Assembly (NCBI RefSeq): GCF_030551255.1
Contig: NZ_CP130630.1
Coordinates: 186,001-250,000 of the forward strand
DNA: 64,000 nucleotides
Direction of reading: 5' to 3'
From: Streptomyces sp. NL15-2K
Lineage (GTDB): Bacteria; Actinomycetota; Actinomycetes; Streptomycetales; Streptomycetaceae
Positions 53,408 to 63,319 of the stretch are shown in pieces. The notes beneath the pieces were generated by a model that saw only the letters and a list, made by a program, of their open reading frames with translations, was not told the origin of the DNA and did no database searches. How positions within the stretch are numbered: the first letter of the stretch is position 1; the number at the start of each line of letters is the position of its first letter. Made by a program: the position numbers and the translations under genes.

Positions 53408-54260
53408 GACGTCATCTCATTTGGCTGGGTAAGCTGCCGGTCGTGGCAGGGATCGTTGCGCGGCTGGTGCCGGATGAGTTGTGGGAGCTGTTCCAGCGGG
53501 TGGTGCCGGAGGCGCCGTCGCGGCCTCAGGGCGGTGGTCGGCGTCGGCACGGCGACCGCGAAGTGCTGGCCGCGATCGTCTTCGTGGCGACATCGGGCTG
53601 CACGGGGCAGCAGTTGCCGACCGCCTCGTTCGGGCCGTCCGGTGCGACGGCCCACCGGCGATTCACTGAATGGACGAAGGCCCGTGTGTGGGCCAAACTC
53701 CACCGCCTGGTCCTCGACGAACTGGGATCCCGCGGCGAGCTGGACTGGTCCCGGTGCGCGATCGACTCGGTCAACATGCGGGCCTTGAAAAGGGGGAGCT
53801 GACAGGCCCGAATCCTGTAGACCGGGGCAAGTACGGGTCGAAAATCCACTTGATCATGGAGCGGACCGGCCTGCCCCTGTCCGTCGGCATCTCGGGCGCG
53901 AACACGCACGACAGCCAGGCGCTGATCCCGCTGGTGAAGGGCATACCGCCGATCCGCTCCCGCCGGGGACGCCGGCGGCGCAGACCTCACAAACTCCACG
54001 CCGACAAGGGCTACGACTACAACCACCTGCGGCGTTGGTCAGCCGGCCGGGGCATCCGGCACCGCATCGCCCGCAAGGGCATCGAGACCTCGCAACGACT
54101 CGGCCGTCACCGCTGGACCATCGAACGCACCATGGCCTGGCTCGCCGGATGCCGACGTCTGCACCGCCGCTACGAACGCAAGGCCGACCACTTCCTCGCC
54201 TTCACCAGCATCGCCTGCACCCTGATCTGCTACCGCAGACTCGCCAAATGAGATGACGTC
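53408..54260. mobile_element. IS5-type insertion sequence, intact ends
   Basis: 853 bp with 18-base inverted ends GACGTCATCTCATTTGGC, flanked by TTA on both sides (53405-53407, 54261-54263), a TNA target duplication as in the IS1031 group. The transposase needs a -1 shift at AAAAGGGGG. Confidence 0.85.
53443..54251 (+). CDS. IS5-type transposase, two-frame
   Basis: The first frame (GTG 53443 to TGA near 53802) reads VAGIVARLVPDELWELFQRV, GRRRHGDREVLAAIVFVATS, TKARVWAKLHRLVLDELGSR, CAIDSVNMRALKRGS. The second frame, one base back, joins at LEKGELTGPNPVDRGKYGSK and continues MERTGLPLSVGISGANTHDS, LHADKGYDYNHLRRW, TIERTMAWLAGCRRLHRRYE and FTSIACTLICYRRLAK. The A4G5 run at the join suits programmed -1 frameshifting, so the enzyme may be functional. 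Confidence 0.82.
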
Positions 54261-54358
54261 TTAGAGCTCGTAGCCCGATCTTGTTGAGGTGCGCTGGTCG
54301 GGCCTGACCAATACGACGATTCCGCCGTTCGCGAGGTGCGGGACATCGGCCGTGGATC

Positions 54359-54955
54359 GTGGACGACGAACTGTGGGCGCTGATCGAGCCGTTACTGCCG
54401 CCCTGGCCGCAGAGGGCTCCCGGCCCGAAGCCGGTGGACGACCCGCTGTGCCTGCGGGGCATCTTGTACGTGCTCTGCAACGACATCAGCTGGCAACTGC
54501 TGCCGCTGGAACTGCGCTCCGGCTCTGGACAGACCTGCTGACGCCGACTCGGGCGTTGGCACGACGCCGGCGTCTTCGACAAGCTGCACCGCCTGCTGCT
54601 CGCCGAATTGCACGCGGCCGACGCATCGGACTGGACCCGGACCTGCGTGGCTGCCTCTCACATCCGCGCCAAAAAGAGGGCGAGGCCACCGGCCCGTCGC
54701 CGGTCAACTGGGGGAAGACGGGCAGTAAGCACCACCTGATCTGCGATGGGAAGGGGCACCCCGTTCAAGGCCATCACCACCGCGGCCAACGTCAACGACG
54801 TCACGCAGACCCTGGCGCTGGTCGACGGCATCCCGCCTGTGGCCGGTCCCGCCGGTGATCTCCCGCAAGGGCGCCCCGAACATCAAGGGCCTGGGCAAGC
54901 TCCGCTACGTCGTCGAGCAGGCCTTCTCACTCCTGCACCACTTCAAACGGCTGGG
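54359..54955 (+). pseudogene. IS5-type transposase, degenerate
   Basis: Starts VDDELWALIEPLLPPWPQRA, GPKPVDDPLCLRGILYVLCN, stops at 54541, then in other frames GRWHDAGVFDKLHRLLLAEL, ASHIRAKK and ICDGKGTPFKAITTAANVND, and after an internal deletion VISRKGAPNIKGLGKLRYVV, EQAFSLLHHFKRLG. Multiple lesions. No clear inverted ends. Confidence 0.7.
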
Positions 54956-55034
54956 ACAGCACACATCCGCCGGGCTGGACAGCACGACCTCCGCCCGCCG
55001 GACCGGAAGCACCGCCTCGCCTTCGGAGTATTGG

Positions 55035-55148
55035 CATCAAGTCCGGGTCGAACAGATAGCTCACGTCATCCCACAGCAGATCAGCCACCCGGCCATGCGG
55101 CCCGGCTCCCCGACCCAACTCATCCCCGTTTCCCTTGACCAAAGACAT
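55035..55148 (-). pseudogene. Hypothetical protein, N-terminal fragment
   Basis: The ATG at 55148 reads SLVKGNGDELGRGAGPHGRV, ADLLWDDVSYLFDPDLMP, then loses the pattern at the IS5 remnant. The LWDDVSYLFDPDLM motif is familiar from conserved Streptomyces proteins of unknown role. Confidence 0.4.
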
Positions 55149-55278
55149 AAGGGCACTCCCACCGATATGCCGCGGCCTTCGGACGGCATGGACGCTCCTG
55201 ACGAGGGTGGGCACGGAAGCGGAGACGGCGAAGGGGCCGGTGGTCGATGAACGACCGCCGGCCCCTTCGCGTTCCGCG

Positions 55279-57495
55279 TCAGGCGCCCGGGCGCTTGCTG
55301 AGGTCCTCGCCGAACAGGCGCAGGAGCTCGTCCTCGACGACCGGGGTGAGGGCCTCCACGTAGCCGTCCGCGAGGTGGCCGTAGTCACGGTAGACCATCG
55401 TGTTGCCCACAACGACCGGGCAGTTGCCGGAGGGCGCGCACACCCAGTCGTACGGGTTGAGGATCGTCACACCCTCGGCGTCGGCGGCGGCCTTGATCGC
55501 CTCGGTGACGTCCGGCTTCGGGTCGGCCTCCGAGCGGTCGCGGGCACAGGCGCTCAGATCGCTCGGGTGCGCGGTGGCGCAGTCCACCGCGTTGTTCTTC
55601 GGCCACGGGGTGTCCAGGATGGTCATCACCCGCGTGCGGCCCTGCTGGAGCATCCGGTACGTCTCGGCCTGCCCCTTGCCCCAGGCCTCGGCCATGTCGC
55701 CGTCGCCCCAGAGCTTCGCCGAGTTGGAGCTGGAGGCGATGACGAGCTCGGGCTCCATTTTGAGGATCTTCTCGATGGTGACCTTCCGCCAGTCGTCACA
55801 GGTCGAGTAGGGGCCCTTGTTGTACTCGATGGTGATCTGGGCGATCTTGCACGCGTTCTTCGTGAACGAGTAGAGACGCCAGTGGTGCTTCTCGGCGATC
55901 GCGTCGAGCGCAGGGAACCACTGGGCGACGTGCGAGTCGCCGAACAGGACGACGCTGCGGTCCGCCTTCGTGTCGCCGTACAGGCAGGGCTGTGTCTGCA
56001 CCGTGTCGGTCATCGTCAGGGCGCAGTCGTCGGTGTACAGCTCGGACCGCTTGTAGGCGGTGATCCGCATGCTGGGCGAGAGGTTGGCCGGCAGCTTGTC
56101 CACTTTCTGCGCCAGCAGCTCGGTCAGCGCCGCGCGCGGGTCGGACGCCTTGGCGAGCGCCTCCCTGGTGTTCTGCCGGGCCACGCCCTCGGCCAGCTGC
56201 GGCGGGAACTGCGCGGCGACCACCGCGGCGCAGGCCGCGGCGGCCGACAGGCCGAGACCGAGTGCCAGACCCCGCCGGGCCTGGGCCTTGAAGGCGCGGT
56301 GGAAACGCATCGGGTTCTCGACCAGGTGCAGTGTCAGCCAGGCGAGCGGGATGCCGCACAACGCGGCGATCAGGCGCAGCGGCCCGTCGTGGTCGCCGAA
56401 GCCGGCGGCGGCGGGGACGAGCAGGATCAGCGGCCAGTGCCACAGGTACCAGGCGTACGAGACACCGCCGACCCAGACGGCCGGGCGCAGGGACAGCAGC
56501 GCGCCCGCGCCCCAGCGGCCGCCCGCGGAGCCGCAGGCCAGTACGGCGGCGGCGCCGAGAACCGGAACGACGGCGTTGTGGCCGGGGAAGCGGGTGCTCT
56601 CGTCGAAGACGACGGCACCATAGGCGATCGCGCCCAGGCCGGCCCAGCTGACGACCGCGGCGACCGGCCGCGGGATGTCATCGAGACGGTCCGCCACCAG
56701 CGCCAGCAGCGCGCCGACCGCGAGCTCCCAGATGCGGCCCTGCGAGCCGAAGTAGGCCCAGGACGGCGAGGTCTCGGTGAGCTGGAGGTTGACCGCGAAG
56801 GAGGCCGCGGCCAGGGCCAGCAGCGGCATCGCGAGCAGCGCCCGGCGCCGGAACAGCTTCAGGGCGACGATCAGGACGATCGGCCAGATCAGATAGAACT
56901 GCTCCTCCACCGCCAGCGACCAGAAGTGCTGGAACGGCGAGGGCGGCACATCCGTGTTGAAGTAGTCGGTGCCGGCGTCGGCGAGCCGGAAGTTGACGAC
57001 GTACCAGGCGGACGCGATGGCGTCCTTGGCGTAGTCCGCGAAGCGCAGCGGGCCGAGGAAGAGCCAGGAGCCCGCCAGCGTCACCATGACGACGAGCGTC
57101 GAGGCGGGCAGCAGACGCAGCGCGCGCCGGGCGTAGAAGCGGCCCAGCGCGATCTTGCCGTCACGGCGGTGCTCGCGGAGCATCAGCGACGTGATCAGGA
57201 AGCCGGAGATCACGAAGAAGACGTCCACGCCGATGTAGCCGCCGGCCACCTGGGTCACCCCGGCGTGCGAGAGCGCCACCAGCGAGACGGCCACCGCGCG
57301 TAAGCCCTGGATGTCCAGCCGCAGGCCCGCGTTGCCGGCCGCCGCGGTCCGCTTGCCGCGTTCTCCGGGAGCGCCGTCGCGCGGTTTCGGTATTGATGCG
57401 GCTTCCCCGGACGTGGGCCGCGGAGGGTGCGCGAGGCGGCGGACGGGCACCGTGAGGATCTCCTTGCTCGTAGGACGTCGCCAAGACGCCTCCAC
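55279..57495 (-). CDS. Membrane acyltransferase with SGNH domain
   Basis: Up to 738 residues from the GTG at 57495. Residues 1-55 are basic and cytosolic. About residues 60-430 form the acyltransferase-3 membrane domain, with some ten helices (LRLDIQGLRAVAVSLVALSH, GGYIGVDVFFVISGFLITSL, FWSLAVEEQFYLIWPIVLIV). The C-terminal SGNH domain outside the membrane has SVVLFGDSHVAQWFPALDAI (Ser) and VYRDYGHLADGYVEAL (Asp-x-x-His). The family O-acetylates sugars, peptidoglycan or secreted compounds. Complete, single gene. Confidence 0.9.
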   Translation of the reverse strand: MEASWRRPTSKEILTVPVRRLAHPPRPTSGEAASIPKPRDGAPGERGKRTAAAGNAGLRLDIQGLRAVAVSLVALSHAGVTQVAGGYIGVDVFFVISGFLITSLMLREHRRDGKIALGRFYARRALRLLPASTLVVMVTLAGSWLFLGPLRFADYAKDAIASAWYVVNFRLADAGTDYFNTDVPPSPFQHFWSLAVEEQFYLIWPIVLIVALKLFRRRALLAMPLLALAAASFAVNLQLTETSPSWAYFGSQGRIWELAVGALLALVADRLDDIPRPVAAVVSWAGLGAIAYGAVVFDESTRFPGHNAVVPVLGAAAVLACGSAGGRWGAGALLSLRPAVWVGGVSYAWYLWHWPLILLVPAAAGFGDHDGPLRLIAALCGIPLAWLTLHLVENPMRFHRAFKAQARRGLALGLGLSAAAACAAVVAAQFPPQLAEGVARQNTREALAKASDPRAALTELLAQKVDKLPANLSPSMRITAYKRSELYTDDCALTMTDTVQTQPCLYGDTKADRSVVLFGDSHVAQWFPALDAIAEKHHWRLYSFTKNACKIAQITIEYNKGPYSTCDDWRKVTIEKILKMEPELVIASSSNSAKLWGDGDMAEAWGKGQAETYRMLQQGRTRVMTILDTPWPKNNAVDCATAHPSDLSACARDRSEADPKPDVTEAIKAAADAEGVTILNPYDWVCAPSGNCPVVVGNTMVYRDYGHLADGYVEALTPVVEDELLRLFGEDLSKRPGA

Positions 57496-58050
57496 GCGCC
57501 ATCGGCAAAGGCTCCGGGGCGGGACGCCGCCGGAGAGGCGACGCCGGTGATCACCCCGGAGCCGGACGATTGAACTTACCCTCAGCCGGGTCGTGAGCGA
57601 TGACGTTTTTATCGCATCGTCATAACAAACGGCGAAGGCCAGCTTGAATCTACGTGAACGGAATCCGACCGGACGGCGCCGGGTCCGTCCGTGCGACGCC
57701 CGGCGCGCCGCGCGGACGGGGCATGATGACGTCTATGACATGTACGACCTGCACGGCACGCGTGCACCGCACGACCGGCGTGATGAGGACGACCGCCGAC
57801 CCGAAGGCCGATGCCGCGTAGACGGCCCGGCACGCTGCGCGACGAGCAGCGCGCCCGACAGCGTCCGCGACGGTTGGACCTGCCCGCCCCGGACCGCATC
57901 CACGGGCTCTCGGCCCGCACCAGCCGCGCCATCCACCGGTACGAGGCGCTGCCCGCGATCCCGGCGTCTTGCCGGCGTACCCGGCTCGCGCTGGCGCGGC
58001 TCGAACTGGCCGCGCGCTACCGGAACTTCGGTCACCTCGGCGAGCAATTG
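57496..58050. other. Intergenic, uncertain coding traces
   Basis: About 550 bases. A plus-strand frame near 57860-58050 reads SARTSRAIHRYEALPAIPAS, RLALARLELAARYRNFGHLG, helical and coding-like, but I could not place it in a family or find a start. An AT-rich inverted stretch lies near 57600 (ATGACG ... CGTCAT). Confidence 0.35.
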
Positions 58051-58365
58051 TCAAGACCTGTGGATGGGAGCCGCACCGACCCAGCGGTGATAGGCGTCTA
58101 CGTCGACGTTGCTGCCGCGCACGATGGTGCATACGTGTCGGTCGGCGAAGCGGTCACGGTCTTCGAGGATGGCCGCGACACCGAGCGCGGCCGACGGTTC
58201 GACGCCGAGGCCGGCGTGGTCGAGGAGCATCGGCATACCGGCGATGATCGACGCCTCCTGGACCAGGACGGCATCGTCAGCGAGCAGGAGGAGGTCGTCC
58301 AGGACGGCCGGGATGGGACGCCGGCCGGTGACGCCGTCAGCGATGGTGTTGGCGGAGTTGCCCTC
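58051..58365 (-). pseudogene. Threonine dehydratase-like (PLP), C-terminal fragment
   Basis: The minus strand reads GNSANTIADGVTGRRPIPAV, LDDLLLLADDAVLVQEASII, AGMPMLLDHAGLGVEPSAAL, GVAAILEDRDRFADRHVCTI, VRGSNVDVDAYHRW. This is the end of PLP-dependent serine/threonine ammonia-lyases (GxEPSxA motif; CGSN-like loop, here RGSN). The Schiff-base lysine half is missing. Confidence 0.7.
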
Positions 58366-58463
58366 CGTCAGTTTCCGCGCGCTTTGGTGAGGTTGCGTCG
58401 TCTCAACGCGTCAGCGCCGACCTGGTGCTATGGGCGGTACCGGCCCGGCCCTTCGGCCGCGCG

Positions 58464-59144
58464 TCACCTTGAGATGCGGGCTTCGATGCCGTCGAGCAGG
58501 AAGTCGAGGCCGATCCGGAAGGTGTGGTCGGCGTCCAGGTGGGCGGCATCGCGCACCACCGTGGCCAGCGCGGGGAATCGGCCGGTGGCGAAGGTCCGCT
58601 CCAGATAGGGCCCGAGTGAGGCCTGCCAGCGCTTCTCGTCCATCCCGGTGGCCCGCTCGGCACGCCGCTCGGCGATCTCCCGACGCACCGCCCCGATCAC
58701 GTACGCGTTGACTGCGGCGACCACCGGCATGATGGCGTCCACGTCGACGTCGCCCAGTGCGGCCACCACGGTCTCCCCACTGGCCAGCGCGTGCGGCCCG
58801 AGCTGCGGTCGCCCACCCAGTAGATCGGCGAGCCATTCGTGCTCGTGAGCGGCGTGCCGAGTGGCTTCGGCAAGAGACCGGAGCACCTCCCGCCAGCCGT
58901 CTCCGACCGGGCGGATCTCGGCGTGGGCGGCGTCGACCATCAGGTCGAGCAACTCGTCCTTGCTGGCGATGTAGCCGTACAGCCGCATCGGACGGACGTC
59001 CAGCGCGGTGGCGACCTTGCGCAGCGACACCGCCTCCAGGCCGTCCGCGTCGGCCAGCTGGATCGCCGCTCGCACGATCCGTTCCCGGCTCAACGGGGCC
59101 GGCACAGGTCGTTTCGGTGGCTCCGACCTCTCCCACACCAACAT
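58464..59144 (-). CDS. TetR-family repressor
   Basis: 226 residues from the ATG at 59144. N-terminal HTH: PLSRERIVRAAIQLADADGL, EAVSLRKVATALDVRPMRLY, GYIASKDELLDLMVD. The C-terminal domain resembles the TetR_C group (LGGRPQLGPHALASGETVVA, FRIGLDFLLDGIEARISR). Divergent from the FAD monooxygenase at 59217, with a palindrome between them, the standard arrangement of a drug-inducible repressor and its degrading enzyme. Confidence 0.9.
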   Translation of the reverse strand: MLVWERSEPPKRPVPAPLSRERIVRAAIQLADADGLEAVSLRKVATALDVRPMRLYGYIASKDELLDLMVDAAHAEIRPVGDGWREVLRSLAEATRHAAHEHEWLADLLGGRPQLGPHALASGETVVAALGDVDVDAIMPVVAAVNAYVIGAVRREIAERRAERATGMDEKRWQASLGPYLERTFATGRFPALATVVRDAAHLDADHTFRIGLDFLLDGIEARISR

Positions 59145-59169
59145 GCCGCCAACAATACACCGCCTCGGG

Positions 59170-59184
59170 CGATACAGTGTATCG
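59170..59184. promoter_or_regulatory. TetR-type operator
   Basis: CGATAC-AGT-GTATCG; a further GTATCG follows at about 59197-59202 and ATACAC near 59155. It lies between the two start codons, 26 bases from the repressor and 33 from the monooxygenase, overlapping the likely promoters. Confidence 0.75.
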
Positions 59185-59216
59185 GTCAGTACGGCGTATC
59201 GAAGGGGGAAGCAACC

Positions 59217-60326
59217 ATGGCCATTGCCATCGTCGGAGCCGGCCTCGGCGGCCTGACTCTCGCCCGTGTGCTGCACGTGAACGGCATAGATTCCGTCGTG
59301 CATGAACGTGAATCGTCACGCGGTGCGCGCGGTCAGGGCGGCATGCTCGACATCCACTCCGGCCAGCGGGCACTGCGCGAGGCCGGTCTGATCGACCAGT
59401 TCTACGCGATTGCCCGTGGCGAAGGCCAGGACATGCGTCTCCTCGAGCCGGATGGCACCCTGCTGCTCCAGGAGGACACGCCCGACGACGCCCCGCTCGA
59501 GCGACCCGAGGTCGACCGCGCCGATCTGCGCAACCTGCTGCTGGATTCCCTCCCCGAAGACGCGGTGCGCTGGGGGCACACGTTCACATCCGCCGACAAC
59601 GGCCTGCTGCACTTCGCCGACGGCAGCAGTGCGACGTATGACCTGCTGGTCGGCGCGGACGGCGCGAACTCCCGGGTCCGCGCGCTGCTCACCGACGCCC
59701 GTCCGGCGCATATCGGCCAGAACGTCATCGAGGTCGGCATTCCCGACATCGACCGCACGCACCCCGACCTCGCGGCGATGGTCGGGCGCGGCACCTACTG
59801 GGTGCTCGGCAACGGACTGTCCCTGGCGGCGCAGCGCAACGGCGACGGCCGCGTTCGCATCGGCCTCAGCTTCTACAACACCGCCGAGGACTGGTTCGCT
59901 ACCAGCGGGATCCCGTTCGACGACCCGGCCGCCGCCCGGGCGCGGCTGATCGACCTGCTCCACGGCTGGGACTCACGGTTCACCGCGCTGATCGCGGCCT
60001 GCGACGACACGGTCGTGCCGCGGTCGATCACCACTCTCCCGGTCGGCCTGACCTGGCCGTCGACGCCAGGCGTCACACTGCTCGGCGATGCCGCACACCT
60101 GATGCCACCGGTGGGAGAGGGCGCCAACATGGCGCTGCTCGACGGCGCCCTGCTCGGTCTCGCGCTGGCCGCGCACCCGGACGACTCGCCCGCCGCCGTC
60201 AAAGAATACGAACGCGAGATGTTCGAACGCACCAGCGCTGCCGCCCGCATGTCCGCGGACATGCACGAGTTGCTGACATCGCCGGACGCCGGCAAGAAGA
60301 TGCTCGCATTCTTCCAACCCGGCTGA
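59217..60326 (+). CDS. FAD-dependent monooxygenase, TetX-like
   Basis: 369 residues from the ATG at 59217 with GGGGGAA upstream. AIVGAGLGGLTLARVLHVNG is the FAD dinucleotide motif, RADLRNLLLDSLPEDAVRWG the substrate-side strand, LVGADGANSRVRALL the DG motif, and PGVTLLGDAAHLMPPVGEGA, NMALLDGALLGLAL the GD motif characteristic of TetX and aromatic hydroxylases. It would hydroxylate an aromatic or polyketide compound, perhaps a tetracycline-like one. Resistance is inference. Confidence 0.9.
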   Translation: MAIAIVGAGLGGLTLARVLHVNGIDSVVHERESSRGARGQGGMLDIHSGQRALREAGLIDQFYAIARGEGQDMRLLEPDGTLLLQEDTPDDAPLERPEVDRADLRNLLLDSLPEDAVRWGHTFTSADNGLLHFADGSSATYDLLVGADGANSRVRALLTDARPAHIGQNVIEVGIPDIDRTHPDLAAMVGRGTYWVLGNGLSLAAQRNGDGRVRIGLSFYNTAEDWFATSGIPFDDPAAARARLIDLLHGWDSRFTALIAACDDTVVPRSITTLPVGLTWPSTPGVTLLGDAAHLMPPVGEGANMALLDGALLGLALAAHPDDSPAAVKEYEREMFERTSAAARMSADMHELLTSPDAGKKMLAFFQPG

Positions 60327-60371
60327 ATGCAATCGAATACGACCAGGCGATCGGCCGCCCAGCCGGCCGCG

Positions 60372-60464
60372 GCAGCCGCCGTAGTGTCTGCGGTCGCTGA
60401 TGAAGAAGGCAGGGGTGCCGACGACGCCGCTGAGGTCCGCGGACCCGACGTCCTCGGCGACCCG
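60372..60464 (-). pseudogene. DsbA/thioredoxin-like fragment
   Basis: About 30 residues: RVAEDVGSADLSGVVGTPAF, FISDRRHYG, the cis-Pro (GTPAFF) region of DsbA-like oxidoreductases. No CxxC motif or rest of gene. Confidence 0.45.
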
Positions 60465-60639
60465 GGCGGCGCCTGTCGTGGCACCCGAGCTGCGGCGCTG
60501 TGGCCGCGTCAGCGATCGATGGCGTAGCGCGCGTTGATGCAGAGTCCCCGCCGCAGACGTTGCCTTCCTCAAGGCCGAACCCCAGTTACCGCCTCCGCGG
60601 CCGCAGCCGGCCCTCGCGGCCCTCCGCAACGGGCAGCGA

Positions 60640-60860
60640 CGCCGCCAGCAGCACTTGGAGCAGCCCGCCGAACACGCCCCGCGCCCGGATCAGGAACTTC
60701 TTGAACTCCACGGCGCGATGCCGGCGGTGGATCTGGCCGATCACCTCGCCGGTGGCGGTGTTCAGCGCGGCGAACACGGTGTGACGCGTGGCATGTGAAG
60801 CTGACTGCCGGTCGCAGCGGTGTGCGAGCCGGCCGATGCTGCCGACCCGACGCGGTGGGG
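60640..60860 (-). pseudogene. IS630-type transposase fragment
   Basis: The minus strand reads RHTVFAALNTATGEVIGQIH, RRHRAVEFKKFLI, matching the middle of IS630 DDE transposases. Both ends and the catalytic set are missing. Confidence 0.5.
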
Positions 60861-61108
60861 CGCGTGGTCTCGCGCGCTTCGTCGAGCCCACCATCCGTAT
60901 CAAGACGTGCCGTGCGCGACCCGGTTGCCGTGACCGATCGTCGCATTCCACCACTGTCCGCGTTCATTGCCTGATCCGCTGGCGTAGGCGAAGCGGCCCC
61001 GGGTGTTATTGAATGAGTTGTGAGTCAGGAATCTCGGAACCCTGTCGCACGGGTTCTGGTACGGCCCCGGCGCTGTGCCGGGGTTGGCGAGCGAGCTGCG
61101 AGAGCCGC

Positions 61109-63271
61109 ATGAACGTCACATCCTCCCCCTCCTCTTCGTCGCCGTTCGACATGGTCAGCGGCGCCTTGGGGCAGTACATCCCGCGCGGCGGAGCGGCAGC
61201 GGCCGCCGGTTCTGCCGACTCGGAGGGCGACGACACCGCCCGCCAACGCGTACACGCCAACCCGACACCCGGCCGTCAGGAGCAGATCCTCGGCGCGGTC
61301 AACCTGGACCGGGATCTGAGAATCACCCGCTGCAATCTGGACGCCCCCGTATTCGCGGGGCTGGACGCCGTGACCGGGAGCCCTTTCGTCGATCTTCTGC
61401 CTCCCGGCGACGTACCGACGGTCACACGACGGTTGCGGCAGGTTCTCGAGACCGGTGAACCGCACGTCGCCCGGGTGCAGCGCCTGCGGCGCAGCGACGG
61501 GTCGGAGCTGGTGGTCTCCATGAGCATCCTGGCCGCCGCGGCGCCTCAGGAGGGCCTGACCGTCTCCCTGATCGCCATGGCCAGGAGGCTGCACCTGTAC
61601 GCCGCCGAGACCGCGATCGGCACCTCGCTGGACATTGGCGAGACCGCGCAGTCGCTGGCGGAGTCTCTGCTGGCCTGGGGAGACGTGGCCGCCATCGACC
61701 TCGACTTCGCCATGTGGACGGGCGAGGGGCTCACCGAGCACCCGCAGGAGCGCATCCGGCTGCGGCGGGCGGCCCTGGTGCCGGACGTGGCGTGGCCCGA
61801 CGGCTACGTGACTCCGGGCGACGATCTTCCCAGCGATGCGAGTCGCTTGCTGTCGCAAGCGATACGGCGTGCCGATGCCGCGCAGGCCATCGTCATACCC
61901 GACCGGGAGGCGATCGAGCGGGTACTCGGCAGTCCGCGGCTGGTACGTGCCCTGGTGCCTGGTGACCGGGCGGCGGGTGTGGCGTGCATACCGCTGATCC
62001 TGGACGGCGCGCCGCCCGTCGTTCTGGGCGTGGCTGAGGTCTGGCGACGGGCGGGCCGCCCGTTCGACGACGGCGAGCTGTTCGACCTGCAGGAACTGGT
62101 GGCCAGGACCTCTCATCACGTCGACCTGGCCCGTCAGCACCAGCGCGAGCACATGCAGGTGCTGGCGTTGCAACGCCGGCTGCTGCCACGGACCGGCAGC
62201 GACACCATCGAGACTGCCAGCGTCTGCCAGCCCGCCACCCCCGACAGCGCGGGCGTCGGCGGTGACTGGGTGAACAGCTTCCCGCTGCCGGACGGCCGTA
62301 CTGCGCTGGTGGTCGGTGACGTCGTCGGGCACGGCCTGGGGGCCGCGGCGACCATGGGACAGTTGAGCATGGAGGCCCGCGCGCTGCTGTCCGCGGGGCT
62401 GGCGGCCGACGAGGTGCTGGAGCACCTGGACGAGACCGTGACGCTGCTGGACGACGCGGAGTCCGGGCTGGCGGCCGGATACAGCGCGCTCGGGTCGACC
62501 TGCTGCATCGCCGTTTACGACCCGGTCAGCCACCACGTGGCGCTGTCCAGCGCCGGCCACCTCCCCCCGGTCCTGGTGCCCCCGGGCGGGCCCGCCGGCC
62601 CGCTCGCAGTCCGCCCCCACCCCGGCCTGGGCGCCGAGTTCGCGCTGCGGGAGCCGTTCGACGTGCACGCGTTCGCCGCACCCCCGGGCTCGCTGCTCGC
62701 CCTCTACACCGACGGCCTGGTGGAGGATCCCGCCGTAGCGATCGACGAGGGCATCAGCAGGCTGGCGGACGCCGTGTCCGCGGTACACCCCTGGGATGCC
62801 CTGCAGCAGGCCGCGCGGCGCGTGGTCTCCGCGCTCGCGCCTGTGCACCGGCACGACGACGTGACCCTGCTGCTCGCGCGCATGATCGGCTACCGCAAGG
62901 GGGACACCGCGACCTGGCGTCTGCCCTCCCGCGACGACGCGGCCGGCCGGGCCCGCACGCTGGTCTCCGCGCTGCTGGGGCAATGGCGCACCAGAGATGA
63001 CACCCGGGCCGGCGTGGTGCAAGTGGTCAGCGAACTGGTCGCCAATGCGGTCCGCTTCGCCGGCGGACCCATCACGGTACGGCTGATCAGGACCAGTCAC
63101 GGGCTGCTGTGCGAGGTGGGCGACACCGGCAACGGGAGGCCGCGGCTACGCCGCAACGAACTCCTCGACGACAGTGGCCGTGGCTTGCACGTCGTGCATG
63201 GACTCACCACCCGGTGGGGCGTGCGGTGGACCGACACCGGCAAAGTGGTCTGGGCGGCGGTCGCGAGGTGA
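61109..63271 (+). CDS. PAS-GAF-SpoIIE phosphatase-ATPase signalling protein
   Basis: 720 residues from the ATG at 61109. A PAS-like sensor (about 60-170: GRQEQILGAVNLDRDLRITR, FVDLLPPGDVPTVTRRLRQV) is followed by a GAF-like domain (170-345). The PP2C/SpoIIE phosphatase spans about 360-590: GGDWVNSFPLPDGRTALVVG, DVVGHGLGAAATMGQLSMEA, LYTDGLVEDP. A C-terminal GHKL ATPase (590-720) carries VVSELVANAVRFAGGPITVR and DDSGRGLHVVHGL. It probably controls an anti-sigma/STAS switch by phosphorylation and dephosphorylation. The substrate is not encoded nearby. Confidence 0.9.
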   Translation: MNVTSSPSSSSPFDMVSGALGQYIPRGGAAAAAGSADSEGDDTARQRVHANPTPGRQEQILGAVNLDRDLRITRCNLDAPVFAGLDAVTGSPFVDLLPPGDVPTVTRRLRQVLETGEPHVARVQRLRRSDGSELVVSMSILAAAAPQEGLTVSLIAMARRLHLYAAETAIGTSLDIGETAQSLAESLLAWGDVAAIDLDFAMWTGEGLTEHPQERIRLRRAALVPDVAWPDGYVTPGDDLPSDASRLLSQAIRRADAAQAIVIPDREAIERVLGSPRLVRALVPGDRAAGVACIPLILDGAPPVVLGVAEVWRRAGRPFDDGELFDLQELVARTSHHVDLARQHQREHMQVLALQRRLLPRTGSDTIETASVCQPATPDSAGVGGDWVNSFPLPDGRTALVVGDVVGHGLGAAATMGQLSMEARALLSAGLAADEVLEHLDETVTLLDDAESGLAAGYSALGSTCCIAVYDPVSHHVALSSAGHLPPVLVPPGGPAGPLAVRPHPGLGAEFALREPFDVHAFAAPPGSLLALYTDGLVEDPAVAIDEGISRLADAVSAVHPWDALQQAARRVVSALAPVHRHDDVTLLLARMIGYRKGDTATWRLPSRDDAAGRARTLVSALLGQWRTRDDTRAGVVQVVSELVANAVRFAGGPITVRLIRTSHGLLCEVGDTGNGRPRLRRNELLDDSGRGLHVVHGLTTRWGVRWTDTGKVVWAAVAR

Positions 63272-63319
63272 CGCAGCTGCGGGTGGGTCAGGCGGCGTGC
63301 CAACCAGAAGGAGCCGACG

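Noticed and set aside
55135..57303. A 722-codon plus-strand open frame opposite the acyltransferase
   Set aside because: Repetitive Arg/Gly/Val composition typical of antisense frames in GC-rich DNA; the minus strand encodes clear membrane and SGNH motifs.
61025..63100. A 691-codon minus-strand frame opposite the SpoIIE-type gene
   Set aside because: Shadow frame; the plus strand has the conserved phosphatase and ATPase motifs.
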